Source: G963665085 sp963665085 (GTDB taxonomy: Bacteria > Bacteroidota > Bacteroidia > Bacteroidales > JAAAOM01). From it: 64,000 nucleotides of DNA. Below the pieces are notes generated by a model, which searched no databases, was not told where the DNA came from, and saw nothing but the letters and a program-made list of their open reading frames with translations. The stretch lies in assembly GCA_963665085.2 (NCBI GenBank), contig CAXXXS010000001.1, forward strand, positions 2,604,001-2,668,000, in the 5' to 3' direction. The position numbers and the translations under genes were made by a program. Shown in pieces: positions 15,561 to 23,746 of this stretch. Each line of letters begins with the position of its first letter. Position 1 is the stretch's first letter.

Positions 15561-17978
15561 ATGAAAACAATATTTACCTTAATTTTTGCTTGCCTATTAC
15601 CTTTTACCTATATACAAGCCAATGAAATTGAAAGCAATGAAGGGGAAATAGTTGGAATCATTATTGACAAAAAAACTTCTGAACCACTTCCTTATGTTTC
15701 CGTTGCATTGATTAGTCAGGGCGATTCCAGTATTATTACCGGTGTGATTTCTCTTGAAGATGGTACTTTCCATCTTGAAGATATACCATTTGGAACATAC
15801 AGCGTTAGGGCTTCTTTTATTGGTTATGCCCCGGTTACCATTAATGATGTAGTTGTTTCCCGTAAAAACAGGAAGATTGATCTAAAAACCTTGATAATGG
15901 CTGAGGACATTACAAAGCTTGACGAAGCTGAGATAGTCCAAGAGCGTTTAAAAGGTGAAGAAAAGATTGATAGGACCGTGTTTACATTAAATGATCAGGT
16001 AAGAAACACCTCTTCTTCCGGCATTGATATGTTAAAACATATTCCTTCTGTTTCTGTCGATTTTCAGGATAATGTTCAGTTAGAAGGAAGCGGTAATATT
16101 CAGTTTTATGTTGATGGTGTACTACGAAATCAAGATTTTGTAGCACAACTTGATCCTCAAATAATTGATAAGGTTGAGCTAATAACAAATCCTGGTGTGA
16201 AGTACGATGCTGAAGTTACAGGTGTAATTAATATCGTTCTTAAAAAGGAGAAACGATATGGAGTAAATGGTTCTGTTTTAGCTCCTATTTTCAGACCTGA
16301 TATGGCATTGGCAAATCCAAGGGCAAATATTGAGTATGGAAACCAAAATTTTAGGATTTACATAGGAGATAGATTGCATTATGAGGCATTTAGTGGAACA
16401 GAATACAACAAAACAGTTGTAGATGAATCAATCACCGATTCTCCGTATATGTTCGAAAAGGAGACAACAGGGAAAAATTCCTGGCTGAATAACTATATGA
16501 ATGGTGGTTTTGATTGGTTTATAACTGAAAAGACAACAATAAACGTTCTTGGCGAATGGATAAAACATAAAGGCGTTTCATCAGATTATTTTAGTACAAA
16601 CTCAACTTACCAAGAGGAAAATCTCACAAATTATTATGAGACGGATAAAGAAGGTGTAGATGATAGAAATAATTATTATCTATCCTTATTTCTGAAACAT
16701 AAATTTGAAAAAGAGGGCAGTGAATTAACGGCTGAAATCTATACATATCAACATGCGTCTGATGTTGAGAGTGAATATGTTGACACCTATTTTGAATCTC
16801 CTGATTTTCTTGACCTTTCAAGTGTTGTTAATAGAAATGAGTATACTGATAATTCAAGTAAAACAATAGAGTTTAGACTGGATTATACTTTTTTAACCAA
16901 GAATGTTAAACATGAATTGGGCGTAAGAGAATATAAGCAATGGATGGATAACCAATTCCTGAAATCAGGAAGCCTGGAAGTTGTAACAGGTGAAGTTACA
17001 GAATTATTTGAGTATGAAGAACACAGACAAACGGTCTATTATAATGCTTCAGGTAAGTATAATGAATTAAACTGGCAGGCTGGGCTTAGAGGAGAATACT
17101 CAGATATAAATATTCAGGATACCTCGTCAATCAATTATTTTGTGTTTTTACCTCAGTTTAGTGCTGCGTATAAAATTTCAGATACTAAGAATTTAAAATT
17201 GACATACAGAAGACAGATTCGAAGACCTTCAGCATACAATTTAAATCCTTTTGTTACCTATTATGATTCAATTCATTTGTCAAAAGGAAATCCTGACTTA
17301 AATCCATCTTATGAACATAAAATTGAATTATCGTATTCACAAAATTTTGGCAGCAATTACATATCTCCAAAACTTTATGTGACGTTTGTTAACGATGGCA
17401 TCCAGGAATATACAACCGTTGAAGCAGACGGTGTTCAAATTACTTCACAGGAAAATATTGGAAAGAATATTGAATATGGTATTAATATCAATACCGCAAT
17501 CCAGATAACTAAAAATTTCAAAGTGAATGGCAATGTTGCTGTTTTTGATCGACAAATTGATGAGTCATCTGGTTTGTCAATTGAACAATATAACCAGAAA
17601 GTTAGCAGCAGGGCTAATTTTAATGCCATGTATTCTTTACCTAAAGAGTTTATCCTTTATGTAATGGGACAATATAGCAGCCCTAATATTGCATATCAAA
17701 GAGAATACTCGAGAGATTTTCTTGTGTTATTTGGCTTTGGAAAAAGCATAAAGGATAATTGGCAGATAGAAGCATACTATAATCCTTTTATTAAAAACTT
17801 TATGTATAGCAAATCAATCACACAATCACCAGGATACTACAATGAGTGGTATGGGGAGTTAGAAGTTCATCATCTTTTCGGCGTAGAGATTTCCTACAGA
17901 TTTAATTATGGCGGAAAAATTAAGAAACTTAGACGCGATGCCGAATACGAAAAAGATGAATCTGGTGGTGGTTTATAA
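15561..17978 (+). CDS. TonB-dependent receptor-like outer membrane protein with carboxypeptidase-regulatory domain
   Basis: This 805-residue outer membrane protein has a signal peptide (residues 1-20). A CarboxypepD_reg-like beta-sandwich follows (about 28-105, GEIVGIIIDKKTSEPLPYVS), then a plug domain (about 125-225, with NTSSSGIDMLKHIPSVSV and GVINIVLKKE). The rest is a long beta-barrel ending in a short charged tail. The organisation matches the outer membrane beta-barrel family 3 receptors of Bacteroidota (not SusC itself), which usually take up unknown ligands. No SusD partner is adjacent. A strong terminator follows (18013-18062), so it is probably monocistronic. The substrate is unknown. 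Confidence 0.85.
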   Translation: MKTIFTLIFACLLPFTYIQANEIESNEGEIVGIIIDKKTSEPLPYVSVALISQGDSSIITGVISLEDGTFHLEDIPFGTYSVRASFIGYAPVTINDVVVSRKNRKIDLKTLIMAEDITKLDEAEIVQERLKGEEKIDRTVFTLNDQVRNTSSSGIDMLKHIPSVSVDFQDNVQLEGSGNIQFYVDGVLRNQDFVAQLDPQIIDKVELITNPGVKYDAEVTGVINIVLKKEKRYGVNGSVLAPIFRPDMALANPRANIEYGNQNFRIYIGDRLHYEAFSGTEYNKTVVDESITDSPYMFEKETTGKNSWLNNYMNGGFDWFITEKTTINVLGEWIKHKGVSSDYFSTNSTYQEENLTNYYETDKEGVDDRNNYYLSLFLKHKFEKEGSELTAEIYTYQHASDVESEYVDTYFESPDFLDLSSVVNRNEYTDNSSKTIEFRLDYTFLTKNVKHELGVREYKQWMDNQFLKSGSLEVVTGEVTELFEYEEHRQTVYYNASGKYNELNWQAGLRGEYSDINIQDTSSINYFVFLPQFSAAYKISDTKNLKLTYRRQIRRPSAYNLNPFVTYYDSIHLSKGNPDLNPSYEHKIELSYSQNFGSNYISPKLYVTFVNDGIQEYTTVEADGVQITSQENIGKNIEYGININTAIQITKNFKVNGNVAVFDRQIDESSGLSIEQYNQKVSSRANFNAMYSLPKEFILYVMGQYSSPNIAYQREYSRDFLVLFGFGKSIKDNWQIEAYYNPFIKNFMYSKSITQSPGYYNEWYGELEVHHLFGVEISYRFNYGGKIKKLRRDAEYEKDESGGGL

Positions 17979-18012
17979 AACAAACTTCTTTCTTAGGTAA
18001 ATATAGGTTTTC

Positions 18013-18062
18013 AAAAAAGACTCCGGATTAGTAGATATTATATTAGTTTTGGAGTCTTTTTG
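18013..18062 (+). terminator. Terminator of the 15561-17978 gene
   Basis: AAAAAAGACTCC (18013-18024) pairs with GGAGTCTTTTT (18051-18061) around a 26-base loop that can itself partly pair. The run of T on the 3' side fits an intrinsic terminator 35 bp after the receptor gene stop. Confidence 0.65.
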
Positions 18063-18116
18063 TTAAAAAAACAGATTTTATTTTAAAATGTTATGGCATT
18101 TGTTATACTAAACTAA

Positions 18117-18259
18117 TGACCTTCTAAATCCTTCCCGCTTTATGCGGGACAGGCTATGCGAGGAGGACTTAAAGAGGGTGACATAAGATTTAGAGAATAG
18201 ATATTAAAATAAAATCGAAGATGCTCAAAGTCCCCCTTTGAGGGGGATTTAGGGGGTCA
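18117..18259. repeat. Dispersed hairpin repeats, copies B (inverted) and C
   Basis: Copy C (18227-18259) is a 33-bp match in length and layout to 2518-2550: AAAGTCCCCCT, loop TTG, AGGGGGATTTAGGGGGTCA. Copy B (18117-18177) is the same element reversed, from TGACCTTCTAAATCC to AGGAGGACTTAAAGAGG. Its loop is enlarged by an extra hairpin TCCCGC TTTAT GCGGGA (18133-18149). The spacer 17979-18314 otherwise holds only the terminator. Confidence 0.7.
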
Positions 18260-18314
18260 TACATACTGAAAAAATAAAGTAAAATGATTCTAAATTTAAT
18301 CAAGCTCTTAGAAA

Positions 18315-19595
18315 ATGAATAAAAAAATCAAATACACTCTTTATATTCTTTCTTTTTTTATTTTCAGTTCAACGATGTTATTTTCTCAATCAAAACAAAC
18401 GATAACGGGTGTTGTTACTGATAAGAAAACCAAAGAAAATTTACCCTTTTCATCAATTCGTTTAAAGAACCATCCAATTGGTACAATCAGTGATGAAGCA
18501 GGAGAATTTAAGTTTTTAGTACCAAATGAAATTACGGATGATACTTTGGTTATAAATTATATTGGCTATGAGGAATCAGAAATTGAATTAAGCTCCATAG
18601 AAAGTCCTTTAAAGATAAAGTTAAAGTCAAATTCAATTGAGATTGAAGAAGCGATCATTCTGCCTATGTCAGCAGAAGATTATATTAAGAGGGCGGTTGA
18701 CAGGATAGGGGTGAACTATCCGGATAAGTCATTTCAAACAACATCATATTACAGGGAAGAAATAACGGAGAACAGCAGTATATTGCATAGAAGCGAAGGA
18801 GTATTCAAGTCTGTTTATCCGGAAAAAGTGAAAGGAGATACAATTGAGAATCAGCATCAGCTTTTATTATACAGGGAACCGGACGAAATAGCAAAACTTC
18901 AATTTATGCGCCATTGGCTTGATAAGCAAGATAAGAAAAGAATTGAAGAAGCAGAAAAAGAAGGGGAGGAGATAGAATCAGAATCAGATGCTATTATGTC
19001 TCAAATGAATATGGGGGGACCAGAGATACTTTTATCGTGTGATTTAAAATATGAACTTCCTTCTTATCTTGATACAAATCAATTTAAAGAATATAAATAT
19101 GAAATTGATGGGCGCTCAGTTTATCAGGGGAAAGAGCTTCTACGTATAAATTATAAGTCAAGAGGGCAAGTCGATAATATGCGGCAACACGGGGAAATTC
19201 TACTTGATTTAAAGTCAGATGCAATTGTAATGATCGAATCCTCCGGGAAAGTTGTTATTCCTTTAGCTGCACGTCCGGTTTTATTAGCATTAGGATTTGG
19301 GATAAAAGATCCTGTTTATAACCAGACACTTAAATATGAATCATACGGAGAGCTTTGGTATCCAAAAGATTTTCATTGGAGTGTGTCTGCTACACTAACA
19401 AAGCAGCATATAGCCAGGAAAAAAGAATCTTCTGATCTGGGCATAGCGCAAATATTCTTTGTGAGCGAGATAGCAACCGATGATATTATTCCAATTCCTG
19501 AAGATAAAATCTTTGATCCTGCTAAAAAAATGGAAGAACAGGTCTTTAATGATAATGGAATTAAATGGGGTGAAATAAATGTGTTGGGGAAATAA
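18315..19595 (+). CDS. Exported protein with carboxypeptidase-regulatory-like domain
   Basis: This 426-residue protein has a signal peptide (about 1-25, ending LFSQ). A CarboxypepD_reg-like domain follows (about 29-110, beginning TITGVVTDKKTKENLPFSS with a GTISDEAGEF turn). The remaining 300 residues are of a type often found behind such domains in Bacteroidota envelope proteins and contain a run of charged residues around 210-225. No barrel-type C-terminus or catalytic motif is recognised. It is convergent with the permease gene, only 19 bp away, so the two transcripts may overlap. Function is unknown. Confidence 0.75.
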   Translation: MNKKIKYTLYILSFFIFSSTMLFSQSKQTITGVVTDKKTKENLPFSSIRLKNHPIGTISDEAGEFKFLVPNEITDDTLVINYIGYEESEIELSSIESPLKIKLKSNSIEIEEAIILPMSAEDYIKRAVDRIGVNYPDKSFQTTSYYREEITENSSILHRSEGVFKSVYPEKVKGDTIENQHQLLLYREPDEIAKLQFMRHWLDKQDKKRIEEAEKEGEEIESESDAIMSQMNMGGPEILLSCDLKYELPSYLDTNQFKEYKYEIDGRSVYQGKELLRINYKSRGQVDNMRQHGEILLDLKSDAIVMIESSGKVVIPLAARPVLLALGFGIKDPVYNQTLKYESYGELWYPKDFHWSVSATLTKQHIARKKESSDLGIAQIFFVSEIATDDIIPIPEDKIFDPAKKMEEQVFNDNGIKWGEINVLGK

Positions 19596-19614
19596 TGTTG
19601 GTACCTTTTTCCAA

Positions 19615-20625
19615 TCACCAAACAAAAGACATCCCAATTCCAATCAATGAGATAACTGCGATAATTGACAGAATTACAAAAAAAGTTAATTTCTTTCCAA
19701 AGAATTTAATAAGCATAACAATAGAAGAAATACAAATAGCAGAAGAAGTTAACGAAAAAGCCATCGCTGCAGAAATTGATAGATCGGTAAACTGTAATAA
19801 AGGTTTTAAGAATAACACATCAGCACCATTACAAACATAAATGGGAATCCCAACAACCATCATTACAATTGTAGAGATAGGCTCTTTATTAAAGCTAAGA
19901 GTCTCCAGGTATTTTTGAGGATGAATATATTCAAAAAGGAGTGTCAATCCTCCTGCAATCAAAACATAAGGAAGTAGCTTCTTAAAATAGGCCAGGGTTT
20001 TCTGAAACGGGCTATTATTAGCTGCTCCGCACGAGGTATTGCAATTTTCGTATACACCGGCAAATTCTAATTTGAATATTTTTGCGGAAAATTCTACAAG
20101 GATACCTGTTACAGTAGCCAGAATAAATGAAGCCAAAATCCTGTAAATGGCATATTTTACTCCTAAAATTGTAATTGACATAAATATTATGTATGGGTTT
20201 AAGAGTGGTGCTGCAATAATAAAAGTTACCAATGTTTTGAGGTTAACCCTGCTTTTCATTGATTCAACAACAGGGATTACTCCACAAGAACAGATGGGTA
20301 AAAGTGAAGCATAAATAAAAGCTAAAGCCTGATTTTTTGGAAAAAAACGTTTAACCTTTTTAAGATGTTGTTCAATTAATACACCACCAAAGATGCCCAA
20401 TAAAACTATCAGAAATAATTCTACTACGTTTTCATAAATAAAAAACGCCCATTTTGGAAGAAAGCTATACAGTACGCATTGATCCTGATTGGCATAGGTA
20501 ATCCCGCTGATATTTTTATAAATGGTATCGGCAACCATCAATCCAATAGCAGTAAAGATAATTACCTTTGCTATTATCTCCTTTTTTGCTTGCCAGTATT
20601 CTTTATTTGTTGCCGTTATTATCAT
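19615..20625 (-). CDS. YraQ/ArsP-family permease
   Basis: This 336-residue inner membrane protein has about eight to ten hydrophobic helices and belongs to the YraQ/ArsP_1 (DUF318) permease family. The signature PICSCGVIPVVESM (about 110-123) carries a CxC that in ArsP-type exporters binds trivalent organoarsenicals. A second conserved half-site is GIPIYVCNGADVLFLKP. A CNTSC pair lies in the central loop. It is the last gene of the iron-sulfur operon, with start ATG overlapping the preceding stop (ATGA). The transported species is unknown: a metal, metalloid or thiol are options. Its place in a redox operon suggests the cargo is linked to periplasmic Fe-S proteins, which is inference. Confidence 0.85.
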   Translation of the reverse strand: MIITATNKEYWQAKKEIIAKVIIFTAIGLMVADTIYKNISGITYANQDQCVLYSFLPKWAFFIYENVVELFLIVLLGIFGGVLIEQHLKKVKRFFPKNQALAFIYASLLPICSCGVIPVVESMKSRVNLKTLVTFIIAAPLLNPYIIFMSITILGVKYAIYRILASFILATVTGILVEFSAKIFKLEFAGVYENCNTSCGAANNSPFQKTLAYFKKLLPYVLIAGGLTLLFEYIHPQKYLETLSFNKEPISTIVMMVVGIPIYVCNGADVLFLKPLLQFTDLSISAAMAFSLTSSAICISSIVMLIKFFGKKLTFFVILSIIAVISLIGIGMSFVW

Positions 20626-20993
20626 TCTACTAAATATTTTTCCTGGATAAAGAAACCTCCTTTGTCTGCTTTCCGAAAGATGGTGAGTTTACTATATCCT
20701 TTTTTGTTATCTACTATTTTAACTGTTAGGTCTTTTCTCCATAAATTGTCTTCGAGATTGAACCATTCCTTTTCATCTATTATCTGTAAGCCAGAGAGAA
20801 ATATTTTGCTGTTTTCTATACCGTCAATACAAATTTTTGATGGCATTATAACATCAACAGATAGAGTTATTATCTCACCAATTTTATATTCTGTTTTTTT
20901 CTCTGTATCATACTGAATGCTAACTTCAGCATTCTGTGCTTTACAGAGAGAAAAAGTCAGTAACAATTGTAAAATAATGATTGTTTGTTTCAT
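20622..20993 (-). CDS. Small exported beta-rich protein, paralog of the first gene of the operon
   Basis: This 123-residue protein has a signal peptide (about 1-19, ending CKAQ). The mature part aligns with the 25081-25455 product over its length: YKIGEIITLSVDV corresponds to YSVGDELVVEVEV, and the ends DNKKGYSKL and DNKNKSLLS also match. Unlike its paralog it lacks the His/Cys cluster. The pattern is that of an immunoglobulin-like DsbD-alpha-type beta sandwich, but this is tentative. Its ATG shares one base with the polyferredoxin stop (TAATG), and its own stop overlaps the permease start. It is probably periplasmic. Confidence 0.75.
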   Translation of the reverse strand: MKQTIIILQLLLTFSLCKAQNAEVSIQYDTEKKTEYKIGEIITLSVDVIMPSKICIDGIENSKIFLSGLQIIDEKEWFNLEDNLWRKDLTVKIVDNKKGYSKLTIFRKADKGGFFIQEKYLVE

Positions 20994-22186
20994 TACTCTG
21001 TTGTTATTGCCCCTTCCGGACAGATATCTTCACATTTTCCACATCTGATACAATTATCCTGAAGTATTTCTGCGGTACTTAATTCCCTGTCTATCGCATT
21101 ATCTTCACAGGCAGAATAACAATCACCACAATTGGTACATAGTTCTTGATCGATATAAGGTTCATCGTCTGAAATAGAGGCTTCAATTGCATCATAATCA
21201 CAACTTGATAAGCATTCCCCACAGCTCATGCACGTATCTTTATCAATATAAGGAGAATCAGGGCTATCACCTTGTTCTACAGAAATAGCATTTTCAGGAC
21301 AAACAGATAAACATTCGCCACAGGCATTACATGCAGAAGTATCAATTGCAGATGTTGTACTTCCTGTTTCTCCGCTTTTGTCTATTGCATCTTCCTCGCA
21401 AGTACTATAACATTCCCCACACTGGGTACATTTTGTTTGATCAATTGTTACTTCTGAATTTGTAATAGCATGGTGATCACAGCGGTCTACACATTTACCG
21501 CATTTTGTGCATTTTGACGTGTTTATGTATGCTTTGCCACTAACAGAAGAGATTGCTCCTGAAGGGCATACTCCGGAACACTTTTCTGTACAACCATGAC
21601 ATTTGCTTGAGCTGACAGAATAATTTTCAACTGCGTAACTTATCGCGTTACCTTCGTTTGTGCATTTTGTTATACAATCGCCACAACCAATACAATTATC
21701 GTTAATTGAATATTCAAGATCAGAAACACTCAGACTGATGGCGTCTTTCTGACAAACAACCACACACTCACCGCAGTTGGTGCATTTGTTCTCATCGATA
21801 CTGTAAGTTTTCACAGCGATTTTAAGAGAACCATAATTACAAACGGAAGTACAAACACCACATTCAACACAGTTTTCTTCTTTTATTGAATATACAGATG
21901 GAGTAACATTAATAGCATTATATTCACAAGTAGATACACATCTTTTACATGATATGCAATCATCTGTGTCTATTGTATAGTTTGTTGGATTTGCTAATGT
22001 AATGGCATCGTAATAACATACAGAAACACATTCGGAACAGCCAGTGCATTTGTCTGTAACAACCAAATAATTTGCATATAGACTGTTTTCACAAGCTTTG
22101 ATTATTGGTGAAAATGTAATCGCGATTGCTGCTTTTCCTGCTGAGTTAAGGAATCTTCTTCTTCCTGAAATATTATTGTTTTTCAT
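20993..22186 (-). CDS. Exported polyferredoxin with twelve [4Fe-4S] motifs
   Basis: This 397-residue protein is almost entirely tandem ferredoxin motifs. First cysteines of CxxCxxCxxxC repeats fall at 47, 77, 106, 135, 165, 196, 226, 253, 286, 319, 350 and 379, about 30 residues apart. The sixth is a CxxCxxxCxxxC variant. That gives 48 ligand cysteines and up to twelve [4Fe-4S] clusters. The N-terminus has a Tat-type signal (G-R-R-R-F-L-N-S, 8-15) and a hydrophobic stretch ending IIKAC (C32), a possible lipoprotein site, so a folded and loaded protein would be exported. The linkers are acidic. No enzyme domain is present, so electron conduction or storage is the likely role. It lies between a two-cluster ferredoxin and a small exported protein in a seven-gene operon. 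Confidence 0.88.
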   Translation of the reverse strand: MKNNNISGRRRFLNSAGKAAIAITFSPIIKACENSLYANYLVVTDKCTGCSECVSVCYYDAITLANPTNYTIDTDDCISCKRCVSTCEYNAINVTPSVYSIKEENCVECGVCTSVCNYGSLKIAVKTYSIDENKCTNCGECVVVCQKDAISLSVSDLEYSINDNCIGCGDCITKCTNEGNAISYAVENYSVSSSKCHGCTEKCSGVCPSGAISSVSGKAYINTSKCTKCGKCVDRCDHHAITNSEVTIDQTKCTQCGECYSTCEEDAIDKSGETGSTTSAIDTSACNACGECLSVCPENAISVEQGDSPDSPYIDKDTCMSCGECLSSCDYDAIEASISDDEPYIDQELCTNCGDCYSACEDNAIDRELSTAEILQDNCIRCGKCEDICPEGAITTE

Positions 22187-22195
22187 ACTTGATCC

Positions 22196-22462
22196 TTAAT
22201 TAGAAATTGCTCCATGTTTACAAGACTTTACACAATTACCGCAACTGGTACAACTCGAACTGGATATCGTTGCGACACCTCCAGATAAAGAGATTGCATT
22301 GTGACTACAAGATTTTACACAATCACCACAACCTGTACATTTGCTTTCATTTACCTGGTAGGCGCTATCATTATCGAAAACACTTTCACATGCATTGAAT
22401 AATAACAATGCTCCAGCTCCTGTTGCAAGGAGCATCTTTGAAATAAACTCTTTTCTATGCAT
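22196..22462 (-). CDS. Small two-cluster [4Fe-4S] ferredoxin lipoprotein
   Basis: This 88-residue protein has two CxxCxxCxxxC motifs (first cysteines 42 and 71), the classic 2[4Fe-4S] ferredoxin. It is preceded by an export signal: RKEFISKM then a hydrophobic stretch ending LLFNAC (C25). The RK-type start resembles a Tat signal, and C25 fits a lipobox. It is probably a membrane-anchored electron carrier outside the cytoplasm. The linker after the lipid cysteine (ESVFDNDS) is acidic, which in Bacteroidota can favour surface display, but that is speculative. It lies 9 bp before the polyferredoxin gene and 12 bp after the beta-barrel gene. Confidence 0.85.
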   Translation of the reverse strand: MHRKEFISKMLLATGAGALLLFNACESVFDNDSAYQVNESKCTGCGDCVKSCSHNAISLSGGVATISSSSCTSCGNCVKSCKHGAISN

Positions 22463-22474
22463 TACCTAAATATT

Positions 22475-23734
22475 TTAAAAATTTAACCGTAATTCTATTC
22501 TACTTAAGAACGCTTCGTTCTCATTTGTAAGTAGGTTACTCTTTATGTAACCCGTGATTAAGTTGGCCTGCAGACGGTTAAAAAATATTTTTCCAATTTG
22601 TACATCCAATTCACTCATCGTTGATGTACTTTCGGAACGTGCATATTGAATTTTGAAGTGTGTTTTTATATTCGGAATCGTATGTTTGGCAGCAAAAAGA
22701 AATATAGGGGTCTCGGGGACATCCAATCGTAATACTTCACCAGCCAATAAATTACTAAACCTGTTAAGAGGGACCACATTTTCATCAAATGCCTGAAATC
22801 CATAATATGAAAATGTAAATGAGGATTTATGGGTGTTGCTCCAGAAATATTCTTTGTTTAATGATAATACAGAGAATAATCCATTATTATTTTCACCAGA
22901 TTGAAGCAAAATCTCAGGGACAAAAGTAATATCGCCAACCAATGAAATTTTTGCGAATAAGCCATTAATAAGAAAGTTCGATGTAATAATATCTCCAAAC
23001 TCTGTATAGGATGCAATACCTATTTCGTTAACATGAAATTTCTTTTTGGAACTATTGTCTTCCATAGGGGCAAATCCATCCAAAGAAAACTCAGAATCAT
23101 CAGTACTTTGAGGTATAGATTTTTTGCCAGGCAAAAATGATAACGTTAATCCTGCTAAATTAGATTCACCAAGAGTATTGCCAATTTGATTATAACTTCT
23201 GTCTTGAATTATATCGTACAGATAACAAGTGCTACAGAATGTTCCATTTCTTGCAAAATCTTTTGATACGGTACCTACCGTTGTTTTTAATTTCCATCTG
23301 TCATTACGAAATGAATAACTGGCTCCAAGAACACGCTCATTGAGTAGAAAATTATCATTCAGGCTGGCAGAATGTAACCCGACACTAAAATTTAAGGTAT
23401 TTCCATTGTAACTATAAAGAGCCTCCCGAATTCCCCAACGGTTATTGCTGAAAATATTTTTGTTTTCAAAGTCGGTTTGATTCCAGTATTTATATCCTCC
23501 CTCAAAATAGAAAGTTGAATTTGAAGTTGAATAATCAAGTGCCAGAAGGGCCATTGCATTACTTATGCCATAGTTAGACAACATTCCTCCTGAAGTTATC
23601 AATTCACTTCCCCACATTAAATTTGATTCTCCGACAGGTTTAAGAAAAGCATTCAATTTACTCCTGCATTCCCATTGACCATATAGGTTCCCTGCTAATA
23701 AAGTAATTATTATTAATCCTACCCCTCTCTTCAT
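22475..23734 (-). CDS. Predicted outer membrane beta-barrel protein of the Fe-S operon
   Basis: This 419-residue protein has a signal peptide (about 1-19, ending LYGQ). It continues with alternating hydrophobic/polar segments and many aromatic residues, and ends RIELRLNF, a terminal phenylalanine typical of outer membrane barrels. A CSTC pair lies at about 168-171. I recognise no named family. Sitting between a membrane ferredoxin and two exported ferredoxin lipoproteins, it could form the outer membrane sleeve of an electron conduit, by analogy with MtrB. An ordinary porin for a metal or ligand is the alternative. It is 12 bp from each neighbour. Confidence 0.7.
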   Translation of the reverse strand: MKRGVGLIIITLLAGNLYGQWECRSKLNAFLKPVGESNLMWGSELITSGGMLSNYGISNAMALLALDYSTSNSTFYFEGGYKYWNQTDFENKNIFSNNRWGIREALYSYNGNTLNFSVGLHSASLNDNFLLNERVLGASYSFRNDRWKLKTTVGTVSKDFARNGTFCSTCYLYDIIQDRSYNQIGNTLGESNLAGLTLSFLPGKKSIPQSTDDSEFSLDGFAPMEDNSSKKKFHVNEIGIASYTEFGDIITSNFLINGLFAKISLVGDITFVPEILLQSGENNNGLFSVLSLNKEYFWSNTHKSSFTFSYYGFQAFDENVVPLNRFSNLLAGEVLRLDVPETPIFLFAAKHTIPNIKTHFKIQYARSESTSTMSELDVQIGKIFFNRLQANLITGYIKSNLLTNENEAFLSRIELRLNF

Positions 23735-23746
23735 CTACAACTGCTT

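Noticed and set aside
20479..20916. 145-codon plus-strand frame opposite the permease and small exported protein genes
   Set aside because: Both strands cannot be conserved here, and the minus-strand products have clear family or signal features.
22207..22398. Plus-strand frame rich in His and Tyr opposite the small ferredoxin gene
   Set aside because: Its composition is the mirror of the cysteine codons on the other strand.
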